Origin: Acinetobacter sp. ANC 4204
GTDB taxonomy: Bacteria; Pseudomonadota; Gammaproteobacteria; Pseudomonadales; Moraxellaceae
Length of the DNA: 64,000 bases
Direction: 5' to 3'
Assembly (NCBI RefSeq): GCF_002135205.1
Contig: NZ_NEFZ01000002.1
Location: 62,001-126,000, forward strand
Shown: positions 54,599 through 64,000 of the stretch, piece after piece
Position numbering within the stretch: the first letter of the stretch is position 1
Layout of the letters: each line of letters begins with the position of its first letter
Notes under the pieces: model-generated
What the model was told of the DNA's origin: nothing
Databases searched by the model: none
The model's input: only the letters and a program-made list of their open reading frames with translations
Program-made: the position numbers and the translations under genes

Positions 54599-57232
54599 GT
54601 GAAACAAGATAACTCAATGATTGACACATCCACTCTCACCCCGATGATGCAACAGTACATGGGCGTCAAAATGCAACATCCGCATTCTTTGATGTTCTAT
54701 CGTATGGGTGACTTCTACGAGCTATTTTTTGAAGATGCACACAAGGCCGCTAAACTTCTCGGAATTACACTGACTCATCGTGGCAAAGCCAATGGTGAAC
54801 CCATCCCTATGGCAGGTGTTCCTTATCATGCAGCAGAAGGCTACCTTGCGCGCTTGGTAAAAAAAGGTGAAACAGTCGTCATTTGCGAGCAAATTGGCGA
54901 AGTTACAGGTAAGGCCCCTGTTGAGCGTGGTGTTGTCAGGATTATTACACCAGGTACACTGACCGATGATGCCTTACTGACTGCACATCAAAGTTCAAAC
55001 CTTGTGGCGCTTTGCATACAACAAAACGAAATTGGTATTGCACTGTTAGATTTGAGTGCAGGTTTATTTAAAGTTCAGCAACAAGAGTTTCAACTTGAGC
55101 AACTCGGTATTGAACTGTCTCGCCTCATGCCAAGTGAAATTTTGGTCGATGAAAATATTGTCGACCCCAACATTATTGAACACATTAAAAAGCTACTCGA
55201 CTGCCCGGTAACACGCCGCCCGAATGTCGACTTTAACCTAAACAACGCACAAAAAACCTTATGCGATCAGTTTGCTGTATCGACTTTAGCAGGTTTCGGT
55301 ATTGACCATTTGCCACTTGCCAAAGCGGCAGCAGCATCGCTGATTCATTATGCCAAAGAAACGCAAAAGACAGCCTTACCGCATATTCGCTCTATTCAGT
55401 TGGAACAAAGCAGTGATTTCATTGCGCTTGATCCTGTGACACGTCGAAACTTAGAGTTGGTTGAACCTCTGTTTGAACACGGCACGTCATTATTTCAACT
55501 CATCAATGACTGTCAAACAGCCATGGGCGGACGTTTACTTAGCCGCACACTAATGCAACCATTACGTGACACCAAGCTCTTAGACGCACGGTTAGACGCG
55601 ACTAAAAGTCTTGTAGATGGCTACCATGAATCACCAGTCCGTTTAATCTTAAAAGAAATTGGAGACATCGAACGTGTTCTCAGCCGTGTAGCGTTAGGCA
55701 GTGCTCGTCCACGTGACTTAGTGCAACTGCGCCAAGCCTGTGCGCAAATCCCTTATTTACGTCATGCCATTCAACCCGTAATCCAAAGTAAACAGTCCGC
55801 ACTCATTTCTCTATTGAATGAGGAGTTGGGCGATTTCCATGGCTTACATCAACGTTTAATGTCCGCCATTGTTGAACATCCGCCTGTGCTTTTACGGGAT
55901 GGAAATGTAATAGCCGAAGGTTTCGATCATGAACTGGATGAACTACGTAAAATCCGCGATCATGCGGGACAGTACTTGATCGACCTTGAAATTCAAGAAC
56001 GTCAAAATACGGGAATTTCGACCTTAAAAATTGGCTATAACCGTGTCAGTGGGTACTACATCGAACTGACCCGTGCGCAAGCTGAGCAAGCGCCTGATCA
56101 CTACATTCGCCGTCAAACCTTGAAAAATGCTGAGCGTTATATCACGCCTGAGCTAAAAACCTTTGAAGACAAGGTGCTTTCGAGTGAGTCCCGTGCATTA
56201 GCTCGCGAAAAAATGCTGTTCGAAATGCTTTTAGATGAACTCCGTGCCGATATTGGTCATTTACAAATGATGAGCAGCGCTATTGCGCAGATCGACCTCT
56301 TAGCTAACTTTGCACATCAGGCTCGCTTACGCAATTGGTCACGTCCTGAGTATAGCCCAGAAATTGGGGTTAAAATTATTGCTGGACGTCATCCAGTGGT
56401 TGAGGCATTGAACAAAGCTACATTTACACCGAATGATACGACACTTGATTTCAACCACCGTATGGCCATTATTACTGGTCCTAATATGGGGGGTAAATCA
56501 ACCTTTATGCGCCAAACGGCTTTAATTAGCTTATTGGCCTATTGTGGCTCCTATGTCCCTGCCCAATCGGCAGTATTAGGTCCTATTGATCGAATCTTTA
56601 CCCGTATTGGTTCTGCCGATGACCTATCTACAGGCAAATCGACCTTTATGGTGGAAATGACTGAGACCTCGCAAATCCTACATCATGCAACCAATCAGTC
56701 TCTGGTTCTGATGGATGAAGTTGGTCGTGGCACCAGTACCTATGATGGTTTATCTTTGGCATGGGCTTGCGTACTTGACTTAACCAAACGTATTAAATGT
56801 TTATGTTTATTTGCCACCCACTACTTTGAACTGACCGAGCTGGCCAAAGAAACTGCTATTGATAACTACCATGTCACCGCAAAAGAACTCAATGGCAACC
56901 TGATTTTGTTACATAAAGTCCAACATGGGCCTGCAAGCCAAAGTCACGGCTTACAAGTAGCAAAACTGGCAGGTATTCCTGCCAGTGTGATCAAAGAAGC
57001 ACAAAATCGTCTGAAAATTTTAGAGAAACAACAACTGCAAAAACCTAAAGTCGTTCAAAACGATTTGTTTGCTGCAATAGAAGCACCTGAAATTGAAACA
57101 ATTGAACGTGTAGTCGAAATTGAGAAACCTTCTGCTGCACTTGAACTACTCAAGAGTATTGATGTCGATAATTTAAGCCCACGTGAAGCTTTACAACAGC
57201 TTTATGCATTGAAAGATCAGTTACATTCATAG
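54599..57232 (+). CDS. mutS: DNA mismatch repair protein MutS
   Basis: 877 residues from GTG 54599 (AAAGG nine bases before); ATG 54617 gives 871 residues and is also possible. Recognises base mismatches and recruits MutL. The mismatch-binding domain has [20 protein letters not shown] with the Phe-x-Glu wedge. Core lever/clamp regions follow, then the ATPase with [20 protein letters not shown] (Walker A), [38 protein letters not shown] (Walker B) and [15 protein letters not shown]. The C-terminal [19 protein letters not shown] tetramer tail is intact. Confidence 0.98.
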   Translation: MKQDNSMIDTSTLTPMMQQYMGVKMQHPHSLMFYRMGDFYELFFEDAHKAAKLLGITLTHRGKANGEPIPMAGVPYHAAEGYLARLVKKGETVVICEQIGEVTGKAPVERGVVRIITPGTLTDDALLTAHQSSNLVALCIQQNEIGIALLDLSAGLFKVQQQEFQLEQLGIELSRLMPSEILVDENIVDPNIIEHIKKLLDCPVTRRPNVDFNLNNAQKTLCDQFAVSTLAGFGIDHLPLAKAAAASLIHYAKETQKTALPHIRSIQLEQSSDFIALDPVTRRNLELVEPLFEHGTSLFQLINDCQTAMGGRLLSRTLMQPLRDTKLLDARLDATKSLVDGYHESPVRLILKEIGDIERVLSRVALGSARPRDLVQLRQACAQIPYLRHAIQPVIQSKQSALISLLNEELGDFHGLHQRLMSAIVEHPPVLLRDGNVIAEGFDHELDELRKIRDHAGQYLIDLEIQERQNTGISTLKIGYNRVSGYYIELTRAQAEQAPDHYIRRQTLKNAERYITPELKTFEDKVLSSESRALAREKMLFEMLLDELRADIGHLQMMSSAIAQIDLLANFAHQARLRNWSRPEYSPEIGVKIIAGRHPVVEALNKATFTPNDTTLDFNHRMAIITGPNMGGKSTFMRQTALISLLAYCGSYVPAQSAVLGPIDRIFTRIGSADDLSTGKSTFMVEMTETSQILHHATNQSLVLMDEVGRGTSTYDGLSLAWACVLDLTKRIKCLCLFATHYFELTELAKETAIDNYHVTAKELNGNLILLHKVQHGPASQSHGLQVAKLAGIPASVIKEAQNRLKILEKQQLQKPKVVQNDLFAAIEAPEIETIERVVEIEKPSAALELLKSIDVDNLSPREALQQLYALKDQLHS

Positions 57233-57258
57233 TGGTTTTCTATTTTTGTCACCCATTT

Positions 57259-57284
57259 AGACCGTCAAAATGACGGTCTTTTTT
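57259..57284 (+). terminator. Terminator after mutS
   Basis: AGACCGTCA (57259-57267) pairs with TGACGGTCT (57271-57279) around AAA, followed by six T. Standard intrinsic terminator. Confidence 0.9.
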
Positions 57285-57439
57285 ATTGTCAAAAGCAGTT
57301 TTCAGCAGAATGTTCAGTTTTTATCAAATTTAACAGCCGTGCATATAACAAATATCAATAAAAGCAATTGTTAGTTGGTGCCGTTTTTGCCTAAAATACA
57401 CATTAGTTATTAGAACCATATTTTTAGGTAGCCTTCGCC

Positions 57440-57763
57440 ATGACCTTTGTTGTCACTGAAAATTGTATTAAATGTAAATATCAAGACTGCGTAGAAGTTT
57501 GTCCAGTAGACTGTTTCTATGAAGGTCCAAACTTTCTAGTGATCAATCCAGATGAGTGTATTGATTGTGCACTGTGTGAACCTGAATGTCCTGCAAATGC
57601 AATTTTCTCTGAAGATGAACTGCCAGAAGGTCAAGAAGTCTTTATCGAACTGAATGCTGAATTATCACAAACTTGGCCAAACATTACCCAGATTGGTGAT
57701 CAACCTGCTGACCGTGAAGAATGGAACGGTAAAACAGATAAGTTACAATACTTAGAAAAGTAA
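57440..57763 (+). CDS. fdxA: FdxA-type 7Fe ferredoxin
   Basis: 107 residues. Two iron-sulfur clusters: [17 protein letters not shown] binds the 3Fe-4S and shared ligands, and [12 protein letters not shown] the 4Fe-4S. The C-terminal ~45 residues are the extension common to Azotobacter-type FdxA. It carries electrons in the cytoplasm; specific partners are not evident from context. Placement directly after mutS is typical of Acinetobacter and Pseudomonas. A terminator follows. Confidence 0.95.
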   Translation: MTFVVTENCIKCKYQDCVEVCPVDCFYEGPNFLVINPDECIDCALCEPECPANAIFSEDELPEGQEVFIELNAELSQTWPNITQIGDQPADREEWNGKTDKLQYLEK

Positions 57764-57767
57764 CTCT

Positions 57768-57796
57768 AAAAAGATCAGCATAAGCTGATCTTTTTT
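57768..57796 (+). terminator. Terminator after fdxA
   Basis: AAAAAGATCAGC (57768-57779) pairs with GCTGATCTTTTT (57784-57795) around ATAA, with more T residues after it. Confidence 0.9.
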
Positions 57797-57894
57797 TATA
57801 CCTAAAACACACATTTGATTGCAATATTTCCAAATTTTCCCCATCAATATAGATTAAAATAATAGCCGTATTTTTTAAATATTTGATTTCTATA

Positions 57895-58614
57895 ATGAAG
57901 AAATTTTTAAAGGGATTATTTGCGGTTAGCATAATCCCCTTGGTGATGATTGGCTGTACGACTTCATCTCACAAAGGCAAAACCATTACGACTCCCGATG
58001 GAAAACGTATTTTTATCCCACAAGAGCAAATTAGTTTTGACCGCCCTGCACCACCTAAAATTATTCCTTATACCTATAATGCCTGGATGTCTGTAGGTGA
58101 CACACTAGCACGCGTACGTGAGTATGAAGTTTTCCTTGAACGTAATGGCGTTGGGAATATCATTCCAAGCTTTGAACTGCTCAGAACCGCTCGTGACTGG
58201 CAAAAATGTGGTCGCTCACAATATATGATTCCAAACCGTGAGCTTTGGAAAAACCAAATTGCGACTCTAAAAGTGTTTAAATATTTGGTTGCAGCCAAAG
58301 TACTGACCGATTTTGAAGTTACTTCAGTTTATCGTGATCTGCCTTTAAACCAATGTGCAGGGGGTGCCAACTCATCCCGCCACTTATTCAATTCTGCTAT
58401 AGATTTTCGAATCGGACCTGAAAACCCGCAGCCGCAAGATTATGCATATATTGAAAATACTAAATTCCGTCTATGCCAATTTTGGGCTCAACACGGACAA
58501 AGCTTAAACATGGGCTTAGGCTTATATGCATCTGGTCAAATTCACATTGATACCCAAGGATATCGCACATGGGGCCCTGACCTTAGCCGAAATTCATCAA
58601 TGTGTAATTACTAA
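57895..58614 (+). CDS. Lipoprotein with peptidase M15-type (D,D-carboxypeptidase-like) domain
   Basis: 239 residues from ATG 57895. Lipoprotein signal MKKFLKGLFAVSIIPLVMIG followed by the lipobox Cys. The C-terminal half resembles M15 zinc peptidases: SVYRDLPLNQCAGGANSSRH has the first His (SxHxxxxAxD pattern, here SRHLFNSAIDFRI), and GQIHIDTQGYRTWG holds the C-terminal H-x-D/W motif. Such enzymes cut D-Ala peptide bonds in peptidoglycan. The target bond and physiological role are not known. An earlier in-frame TTG (57883) is less likely. Confidence 0.8.
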   Translation: MKKFLKGLFAVSIIPLVMIGCTTSSHKGKTITTPDGKRIFIPQEQISFDRPAPPKIIPYTYNAWMSVGDTLARVREYEVFLERNGVGNIIPSFELLRTARDWQKCGRSQYMIPNRELWKNQIATLKVFKYLVAAKVLTDFEVTSVYRDLPLNQCAGGANSSRHLFNSAIDFRIGPENPQPQDYAYIENTKFRLCQFWAQHGQSLNMGLGLYASGQIHIDTQGYRTWGPDLSRNSSMCNY

Positions 58615-58627
58615 CTATTTTATAAGG

Positions 58628-58655
58628 AAAAGAGGTCGATTAGACCTCTTTTTTT
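58628..58655 (+). terminator. Terminator after the M15-type gene
   Basis: AAAAGAGGTC (58628-58637) pairs with GACCTCTTTT (58643-58652) around GATTA, with T residues after it. Confidence 0.9.
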
Positions 58656-58746
58656 AAGCATTGATTTAAACAAATATGGTCGGATAAATTGCACTCTGAA
58701 AATAAAAGTTTAAAATGCTCCACATCGCAACCAAGGTGAACATGCT

Positions 58747-59412
58747 ATGCAACAAATGTGGACAGAGATTGATAACTATATCGACGCACATTTAATTCCT
58801 GAAGACCCCATTCTGACTCAAACTTTAGAAAATACAGAGAAACATGGTTTTCCAGATCACTTAGCTGTTGCACCCAACCAAGGCATGCTTTTACAAATGC
58901 TGATTCAAATGAATCAGTGTAAACGTGTGTTGGAGCTTGGTACTTTTGCTGCCTATAGCACCATGTGGTTAGCGCGCGCTTTGCCTGAAGACGGCTATAT
59001 TTTAACGATTGAAGGGCGTGATACGCATGCCGCGATGGGTCAAGAAAATATCGACAAAGCTCAGCTCAAACAAACTGTTGAACTCGAATGTGGACGCGCA
59101 GCAGATATCCTTAAATCGCTGCCCGCAGACATTGAACCTTTTGACTTTATTTTTATTGATGCCGATAAGCAAAGTTACCCAGAGTATTTGGAATTAAGCC
59201 TTAAGCTATCTCATTCAGGTACTTTGATTTTCCTTGATAACGTGATTCGTGCAGGCGATATTATCAATCCTGAAAATCATAAGCCAAGTATTGAAGGGAT
59301 CCGTGATATGTTTAAAGCGATGCAAAATCATCCGAAAATTTTGTCGTGCACCGCCATTCAAACTGTCGGTAGCAAAGGACATGATGGCTTTGCCTTAGCC
59401 ATTGTAAAATAA
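58747..59412 (+). CDS. SAM-dependent O-methyltransferase (COMT-like)
   Basis: 221 residues. Class I methyltransferase of the metal-dependent O-methyltransferase family: VLELGTFAAYSTMWLARALP (SAM-binding motif I), ILTIEGRDTHAAM (acidic residue after motif I), FDFIFIDADKQSYPEYLELS with the metal-binding Asp residues, and GTLIFLDNVIRAGDIINPEN. These enzymes methylate catechol-type hydroxyls; the natural substrate here is unknown. It is a single-gene unit. Confidence 0.92.
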   Translation: MQQMWTEIDNYIDAHLIPEDPILTQTLENTEKHGFPDHLAVAPNQGMLLQMLIQMNQCKRVLELGTFAAYSTMWLARALPEDGYILTIEGRDTHAAMGQENIDKAQLKQTVELECGRAADILKSLPADIEPFDFIFIDADKQSYPEYLELSLKLSHSGTLIFLDNVIRAGDIINPENHKPSIEGIRDMFKAMQNHPKILSCTAIQTVGSKGHDGFALAIVK

Positions 59413-59553
59413 GCTAAAACTTAGATTAAAAAATACCCAATTAATTTAAGCTTATATAAATTATAAACTTACATTTACTGTCCATATAGTTATCCACAAT
59501 TAATGCGGATAACTATGGATAAAAGGGGCACAATTTAGAGAAGTCTCTCTATA

Positions 59554-60396
59554 TTAGCGTGCCACCAATAAAGGCACTTTGGCATTCCTAAAAATAGTCG
59601 TAGCAATGCTACCCAAAAAGAACTGATGAATTTTACTGTGGCTAAATGCCCCTAGAACAATCAGTTGTATGCCATGCTCATTCTGATATTCCAAAATATT
59701 TTCAGCCACATCACCATAGCGGTATTCAGTAATCACATCCAGATTCGCCTCTTTTAAATAACGTTCTGGCTCTGCTAGGATTTCAGGGTGGTCGCCAACA
59801 TAGACTAAATGGCATTGTAAAAGACGCAGTAAATCACTTTGAGCAATTCGCTTCATCATCTTCACACAGGTCGGGGAATATTCATAAGCAAAGATAAAAC
59901 GTGTAGGCGGTTTGAATGTATCACCCACGGTCATGACCGTGCATTTTGCTCCGCGAATAAAGTTTTCAACATTACTACCCAGTGGTTTATTACGTTCAGC
60001 CGATTTTTCTCCGACTCGACCAATCACGACAATGTCATCTTCATGTAATAAGTTAAAACTTTGCTCGAGGAAGTCTCCTTTTTCTTGAATATGTGTCGTA
60101 TGCAAGCCGTATGTTTCAAGAATGAGTTTAGAAATATGATCAAGTAGATTGTTACTATAACTGAGTGCAAGTTCACTTTGTTTCTGCTCCAACTCAGCTA
60201 GCTCTTTGAGCAACATTGCATTGCTTTCAAATCCAATCACCCCACTAATTTCACCCAAGTGATAACTTGCAGGGTAATAATCCAAAACTTGTAAAAGGAC
60301 CAATTCACGCCCTGTTTGTTTTGCAATCCAAGCAGACGCTTCTGCTAAGGCATTGATACAAGGGGAAGAATCAATACATGCAATGACTCGTTTCAT
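59554..60396 (-). CDS. Universal stress protein with two Usp domains
   Basis: 280 residues, UspE-like tandem arrangement. Domain one (1-~155) starts MKRVIACIDSSPCINALAEA and ends with DDIVVIGRVGEKSAERNKPL, GSNVENFIRGAKCTVMTVG. Domain two (~160-280) ends with IQLIVLGAFSHSKIHQFFLG, SIATTIFRNAKVPLLVAR, matching the G-x2-G-x9-G-S/T nucleotide-binding pattern. Usp proteins protect against starvation and oxidative stress through unclear mechanisms. Confidence 0.92.
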   Translation of the reverse strand: MKRVIACIDSSPCINALAEASAWIAKQTGRELVLLQVLDYYPASYHLGEISGVIGFESNAMLLKELAELEQKQSELALSYSNNLLDHISKLILETYGLHTTHIQEKGDFLEQSFNLLHEDDIVVIGRVGEKSAERNKPLGSNVENFIRGAKCTVMTVGDTFKPPTRFIFAYEYSPTCVKMMKRIAQSDLLRLLQCHLVYVGDHPEILAEPERYLKEANLDVITEYRYGDVAENILEYQNEHGIQLIVLGAFSHSKIHQFFLGSIATTIFRNAKVPLLVAR

Positions 60397-60524
60397 TATC
60401 GCCTCTCATTACACCGCATTTGGCATAAGGTCTCATTGTTGTTCTAAACTTAGCATATCTTTTTTTTTGATGGCAGATTTTTATGTAATTAAGTATTGAT
60501 AAATGTTCAAGATTCTTTGATGTC

Positions 60525-61136
60525 TTAATCACGTAAACGAATAAGCTGAGCAGGATTGCCTGCCACAATGGATCGCTCCGCAATATCTTTGGTCACCATA
60601 CTATTCATGCCTACCACGGCATGTGCACCAATTTTCACTCCATCTTTCACGCCCACATGTGCCCCCAACCAAACATCTCGTCCAATTTCTATCCCTCTTG
60701 AACGTACAGGCTGTTGATAGATCGGATCACTGAGTGCCATACCATGATCAAAGGCATATAAGTGACAATAGGCTGCAATACGTACTTGATCATCTAACTT
60801 AATCCCCACACGGCCACCATCCAAAATACAATGATGGTTGATTGCGACCTCGCTGCCAATGTCTAAAGGCCCGTGCAAAGTACAATCAGCAGCAATAAAC
60901 GTGTTGTCCCCAATAATAATTTTACGGCCTGGCTCTGCGAAAATGTGTGCCAATGGAGAAATAAAACAGTTTTGACCAATTTCAACGGTTTCCATTTCCA
61001 TTAAGTAAGCTTGGTACTCTTGCTGCCATGCCTCAGCCCACATCCGATTTTTAGGCTTGAGTGACCAATACAACCATGGCATATAATTTAAGCGGTGCTT
61101 ATGCTGTTCACGATATTTGAGTAAGGGATCAGTCAT
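60525..61136 (-). CDS. Hexapeptide-repeat acyltransferase
   Basis: 203 residues from ATG 61136; in-frame starts at 61145 and 61151 are possible. Left-handed beta-helix acetyltransferase: repeating I-G-x(4) units such as VEIGQNCFISPLAHIFAE, IIIGDNTFIAADCTLHGPLD, IGSEVAINHHCILDGG, IEIGRDVWLGAHVGVKDGVK, and the closing IVAGNPAQLIR. HLYAFDHGMALSDPIYQQPV resembles the catalytic-His loop of sugar O-acetyltransferases. The substrate is unknown; a cell-surface sugar is plausible. Overlaps the end of the preceding gene by 8 bases. Confidence 0.88.
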   Translation of the reverse strand: MTDPLLKYREQHKHRLNYMPWLYWSLKPKNRMWAEAWQQEYQAYLMEMETVEIGQNCFISPLAHIFAEPGRKIIIGDNTFIAADCTLHGPLDIGSEVAINHHCILDGGRVGIKLDDQVRIAAYCHLYAFDHGMALSDPIYQQPVRSRGIEIGRDVWLGAHVGVKDGVKIGAHAVVGMNSMVTKDIAERSIVAGNPAQLIRLRD

Positions 61137-61725
61137 GATGGTCATCCACAATTTTTAATGCTTCACGCCCACGGGTTAGGTCTTGTATTTTAACTGCGAG
61201 CGCTTCAATCTGATGCACTTGTAATAATGCCTCTACAAGCACGCCCTCCGCAGTATATTGCTCATTAAACTCAATCTGCCCGCTATTCAGCTCATACTGG
61301 AAAATTGCCCATTCATTAAATTGACAGGCAAAATGTACTTTTTTCTTTTCAATGAGCTCGATTTTTTCAGCCAACAGTAAACACTGTCCTGCTGTTCCAC
61401 CATAAGCACGTACCAGTCCACCTGTGCCTAGCTTGACACCACCATACCAACGATTGACCAAAACCAAAACATTGGTTAGTTCATTACCTTCGATGGTGGC
61501 TAAAATAGGACGACCTGCAGTACCTGAGGGTTCACCGTCATCATTAAAACGAACATTATGACCAATTTTCCATGCCCAACACTGATGTGTGGTGCTGATA
61601 TCTTTATATTGCTCTAAAAAGTCTTTAACAGCCTGTTCATTTTCAACAGGCACAGCAAAAGCTTGAAAACGACTTTTTTTGATGTCTTCTTCATAGCTCA
61701 CTAAACTAGAGATGGTAAATGGCAT
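61129..61725 (-). CDS. yigZ: YigZ/IMPACT-family protein
   Basis: 198 residues. Family core: VSYEEDIKKSRFQAFAVPVE, THQCWAWKIGHNVRFNDDGE, PSGTAGRPILATIEGNELTN, LVLVNRWYGGVKLGTGGLVR. The first domain matches eukaryotic IMPACT, the second is a small ferredoxin-like fold of YigZ. The molecular function is not settled; a link to translation or stress has been suggested for IMPACT. The acyltransferase gene is overlapped and probably coupled. Confidence 0.93.
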   Translation of the reverse strand: MPFTISSLVSYEEDIKKSRFQAFAVPVENEQAVKDFLEQYKDISTTHQCWAWKIGHNVRFNDDGEPSGTAGRPILATIEGNELTNVLVLVNRWYGGVKLGTGGLVRAYGGTAGQCLLLAEKIELIEKKKVHFACQFNEWAIFQYELNSGQIEFNEQYTAEGVLVEALLQVHQIEALAVKIQDLTRGREALKIVDDHHD

Positions 61726-61955
61726 AACGTAATTTTTAAAAATTTCACAAAAAATTATAACGTATTTTCAATCAGCTATCGTATGAAAATGGCTCATTAC
61801 TTCAAACCAACACGATAATCAAATAGACAATGCATAGCAGTATAAAAGGGAAAAAGATGCTTCAAATACTCTACGATCAAACATAGAATAAAAGAACGAG
61901 CTATGTGACTGAGTCAAAATGGGATATCCATAACTCTAAAATTTCAGCTCAAAAT

Positions 61956-61982
61956 CTGCGCCAATCAGACCAATTGGCGCAG
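61956..61982 (-). terminator. Terminator after lptB
   Basis: On the minus strand CTGCGCCAAT (61973-61982) pairs with ATTGGCGCAG (61956-61965) around TTGGTCTG-like loop bases, followed by ATTTT. It lies just after the lptB stop. The intergenic stretch up to 61726 shows nothing else. Confidence 0.8.
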
Positions 61983-61989
61983 CAAAAAC

Positions 61990-62736
61990 TTATACAGTAA
62001 AGTCATCACCCAGATAGACTTGGCGCACGGTTTCATTGGCTAAGATTTCATCAGGAGAACCTTCAGCAATTACCGCACCCTCACTGACAATATAGGCACG
62101 CTCACAAATCGCTAAAGTCTCACGAACGTTATGGTCTGTAATCAATACGCCGATCCCGCGCTGTTTCAATGTTGTAATAATATCTTTAATATCACCGACT
62201 GAAATTGGATCAACTCCAGCAAACGGTTCATCCAATAGCATAAATTTTGGATCAGCGGCCAATGCACGTGCAATTTCCGCACGACGACGCTCACCACCAG
62301 AGACACTCATACCCAATGAATCTTTAATATGACTGATTTTGAAATCAGCTAATAATTCATGCAAACGTTGTTTACGCTGCTCTTTATTCAAATCTTTTCG
62401 TGTTTCCAGAATCGCCATAATATTTTCAGAAATGGTGAGTTTTCTGAAAATAGATGCCTCTTGCGGCAAGTAACCAATACCTTTACGCGCACGTTCATGC
62501 ATGGCCAAATCAGACATATCCAAGTCATCAAGATGAATTTCACCTTTATCCATGCGTACCAGTCCAACCACCATATAGAAGCTAGTGGTTTTACCCGCAC
62601 CATTTGGTCCAAGTAAGCCAACAATTTGCCCACTTTGCATGCTAAAAGATACATCTTTTACCACCCAACGCTTACTGTAGTTCTTCGCAAGATGCTTGAT
62701 GCATAAGGTCTGTGGCTGATTGAGAGTTTGCTCCAT
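61990..62736 (-). CDS. lptB: Lipopolysaccharide export ABC transporter ATP-binding protein LptB
   Basis: 248 residues. Powers extraction of lipopolysaccharide/lipooligosaccharide from the inner membrane with LptFG. Walker [22 protein letters not shown]-loop [19 protein letters not shown], signature [20 protein letters not shown], Walker [21 protein letters not shown] and the switch His in [11 protein letters not shown] are all intact. Its ATG overlaps the lptA stop by one base (TAATG). Unlike in many relatives, rpoN does not follow. Confidence 0.97.
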   Translation of the reverse strand: MEQTLNQPQTLCIKHLAKNYSKRWVVKDVSFSMQSGQIVGLLGPNGAGKTTSFYMVVGLVRMDKGEIHLDDLDMSDLAMHERARKGIGYLPQEASIFRKLTISENIMAILETRKDLNKEQRKQRLHELLADFKISHIKDSLGMSVSGGERRRAEIARALAADPKFMLLDEPFAGVDPISVGDIKDIITTLKQRGIGVLITDHNVRETLAICERAYIVSEGAVIAEGSPDEILANETVRQVYLGDDFTV

Positions 62737-63302
62737 TAGTCACGCGCTCCAGGGAAGGATTGAGAGGCTGAAGGTGGAATCACAATTTGAACTCGACCGC
62801 CCGATGAACCACCACTACTCGGTGTACCAATCGCTTCAATATCCCCTTTGTTCATACTATAACGCAGCGTATTACCCCGAATACTGGCACCATCCTGCTC
62901 CAAAAGTGCACTACCTGATAAGGTAATAATGCCTGTTTCTGCATTATAAATAATCTTTTGCGCCTGACCTTTGGCAATGCCTTTATTGGTACTGACTTGC
63001 TGCTGAAAACGTGCAGGCTTGCCATTTGCAGTAATGGTACTGATTTGACGGTTTTGGTTCAAATTCGCAACAATCGAGTCGGCCTGAAGTTTCATGGTCC
63101 CTTGTTCAATAATGACATTACCCGTATACGTCGTGACTCCTGTTTTTTCATTAAAGGTTGCACGATCCGCCAACAATGAAATGGCTTTGGTTCGATCACT
63201 TGGTAATGCTAAAGCAAAAGTTGAAACTGCTACACCTAAGCTCAGTGCAAGCGTTTGCTTGAGGAAAGTTTTCGAAATAGAAAATTTTGGATTATGGTTC
63301 AT
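62736..63302 (-). CDS. lptA: Periplasmic lipopolysaccharide transport protein LptA
   Basis: 188 residues from ATG 63302 (AGGGA upstream); an upstream in-frame start at 63329 is possible. Signal peptide ends near [11 protein letters not shown]. The OstA-type beta-jellyroll repeats are visible: [80 protein letters not shown]. It bridges LptC and LptD across the periplasm. Overlaps the lptC end by 11 bases. Confidence 0.95.
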   Translation of the reverse strand: MNHNPKFSISKTFLKQTLALSLGVAVSTFALALPSDRTKAISLLADRATFNEKTGVTTYTGNVIIEQGTMKLQADSIVANLNQNRQISTITANGKPARFQQQVSTNKGIAKGQAQKIIYNAETGIITLSGSALLEQDGASIRGNTLRYSMNKGDIEAIGTPSSGGSSGGRVQIVIPPSASQSFPGARD

Positions 63303-63834
63303 ACTTCCCTCGAATATGGAAAAAGTCATATTGACCCGTATTTAAATTTGCTTTTAAACCCTGACTGACAAATTCTGCTTGTGGTGTTGTGACCACCACT
63401 TGCTGTTGAGATTCAAGTTCACGTGTTTTTGGAAAAGCAGTCAGTTCGACCGTCTCAAACTGCATACGGCCATGATCTAACATTTTTTGAGCAACAACCT
63501 GATTCGTTAATACGACTTTTTCGTTGTCATTAGAGCCATTCGCCTGCTTTGCATAGAATATGGCATCGACTTTTCCTGCTTTATACATTTCAGCATTTAA
63601 GTTTTCTAACTTCGATGTCTTCTTTTGCATATCTTGCTCAAGACGATCTATCTTTGCTCGGACGTATAGATTTCCCCGCTCATCCGTTTGTGTCAGCTGG
63701 ATCTTCTCAGCAGAATAGGTCATGCTCTGCGCAGAATCGACTTCGAGCTTATGCCCCTTTCCACTATAATAGTAATAACCACTACTGATAGCAGCAATCG
63801 CTACGGCAGTGATATATAAAACTTTAGTATCCAT
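63292..63834 (-). CDS. lptC: Lipopolysaccharide export protein LptC
   Basis: 180 residues. One N-terminal membrane anchor (LYITAVAIAAISSGYYYY) followed by a periplasmic jellyroll: MTYSAEKIQLTQTDERGNLY, VRAKIDRLEQDMQKKTSKLE, VLTNQVVAQKMLDHGRMQFE, VVVTTPQAEFVSQGLKANLN. LptC receives lipopolysaccharide from LptBFG and hands it to LptA. The gene lies 34 bases after kdsC. Confidence 0.93.
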   Translation of the reverse strand: MDTKVLYITAVAIAAISSGYYYYSGKGHKLEVDSAQSMTYSAEKIQLTQTDERGNLYVRAKIDRLEQDMQKKTSKLENLNAEMYKAGKVDAIFYAKQANGSNDNEKVVLTNQVVAQKMLDHGRMQFETVELTAFPKTRELESQQQVVVTTPQAEFVSQGLKANLNTGQYDFFHIRGKYEP

Positions 63835-63868
63835 AAATGTTAACTAAACTCTCATGCATGCATACTGA

Positions 63869-64000
63869 TTAATGCGGGACTGCGGTATACTTTTCAAGTA
63901 AAGTTTCGTATACGCCTTTGGCTTGTAAAATCATATCGCAAATTTCACGTACAGCACCACGACCACCCATCGCTTGAGTGACTAAATCCGCACGACGACG
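63869..64000 (-). CDS. kdsC: KDO 8-phosphate phosphatase, C-terminal part
   Basis: Only the last 43 residues are in the window: RADLVTQAMGGRGAVREICD, then MILQAKGVYETLLEKY and the end VPH. The GGRGAVRE segment is the conserved tail of KdsC, the HAD-type phosphatase that makes free KDO for lipopolysaccharide core synthesis. kdsC before lptC-lptA-lptB is the usual order in proteobacteria, joining KDO synthesis with lipopolysaccharide export. Confidence 0.93.
   Translation of the reverse strand, partial: RRRADLVTQAMGGRGAVREICDMILQAKGVYETLLEKYTAVPH

Overview
The window looks like a chromosomal segment of an Acinetobacter species (Moraxellaceae). The evidence is the AT-rich coding style together with recognisable proteins: a Csu-type archaic chaperone-usher pilus, a kdsC-lptC-lptA-lptB block, EpmA, a long FdxA-type ferredoxin, a MaeB malic enzyme and a complete valine-degradation operon. 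The species cannot be read from the sequence alone. No rRNA, tRNA, CRISPR array or intact insertion sequence was seen.

Layout. 1-4246 (minus): an accessory group with a large SIR2-domain protein (candidate single-gene anti-phage NADase), a C39-like protein that seems to lack its catalytic cysteine, and the start of a DUF4424 protein. 4345-7659 (plus): methionine-cycle genes ahcY and metF, then rsmE; ahcY is preceded by a clear S-adenosylhomocysteine riboswitch. 7825-16531: housekeeping and signalling genes, namely a PAS-GGDEF-EAL protein, maeB, cca, then epmA and pdxB on the other strand. 16871-22858: a sulfatase island with a radical-SAM sulfatase maturase, two Ser-type sulfatases and a FadL-type outer-membrane channel. 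Beside it, at 23530-24128, lie decayed remains of an alkane hydroxylase and its rubredoxin. 24296-26134: an unrecognised protein followed 3 bases later by a small histone-deacetylase-like enzyme. 26233-28676 (minus): a four-gene small-GTPase/roadblock signalling operon.

29391-36773 (minus) is a valine/isobutyryl-CoA operon (mmsA, mmsB, an acyl-CoA synthetase, an acyl-CoA dehydrogenase with a duplicated N-terminus, an enoyl-CoA hydratase and a 3-hydroxyisobutyryl-CoA hydrolase) with a divergent LysR regulator. 37981-45199 is a xenosiderophore-type iron uptake locus (TonB receptor, MFS permease, ferric-siderophore reductase, MATE exporter, divergent AraC regulator), with Fur-box-like sites on both sides of the divergent promoter. 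45628-50377 is a shortened four-gene csu pilus operon.

50768-54445 is a small, scrambled accessory patch: frameshifted remains, a duplicated and broken 3' end of a neighbouring gene, small membrane or lipoprotein ORFs, and a lipoprotein gene split by an in-frame stop. It resembles a decaying effector/immunity cassette, though no toxin domain could be named. From 54599 to the end the genes are core again: mutS, fdxA, an M15-type lipoprotein, an O-methyltransferase, a universal stress protein, a hexapeptide acyltransferase, a YigZ protein and the lipopolysaccharide export block.

The most promising candidates for little-described biology are the SIR2 protein, the GTPase/roadblock operon with its unrecognised 329-residue member, the pair at 24296-26134, and the patch at 50.8-54.4 kb.
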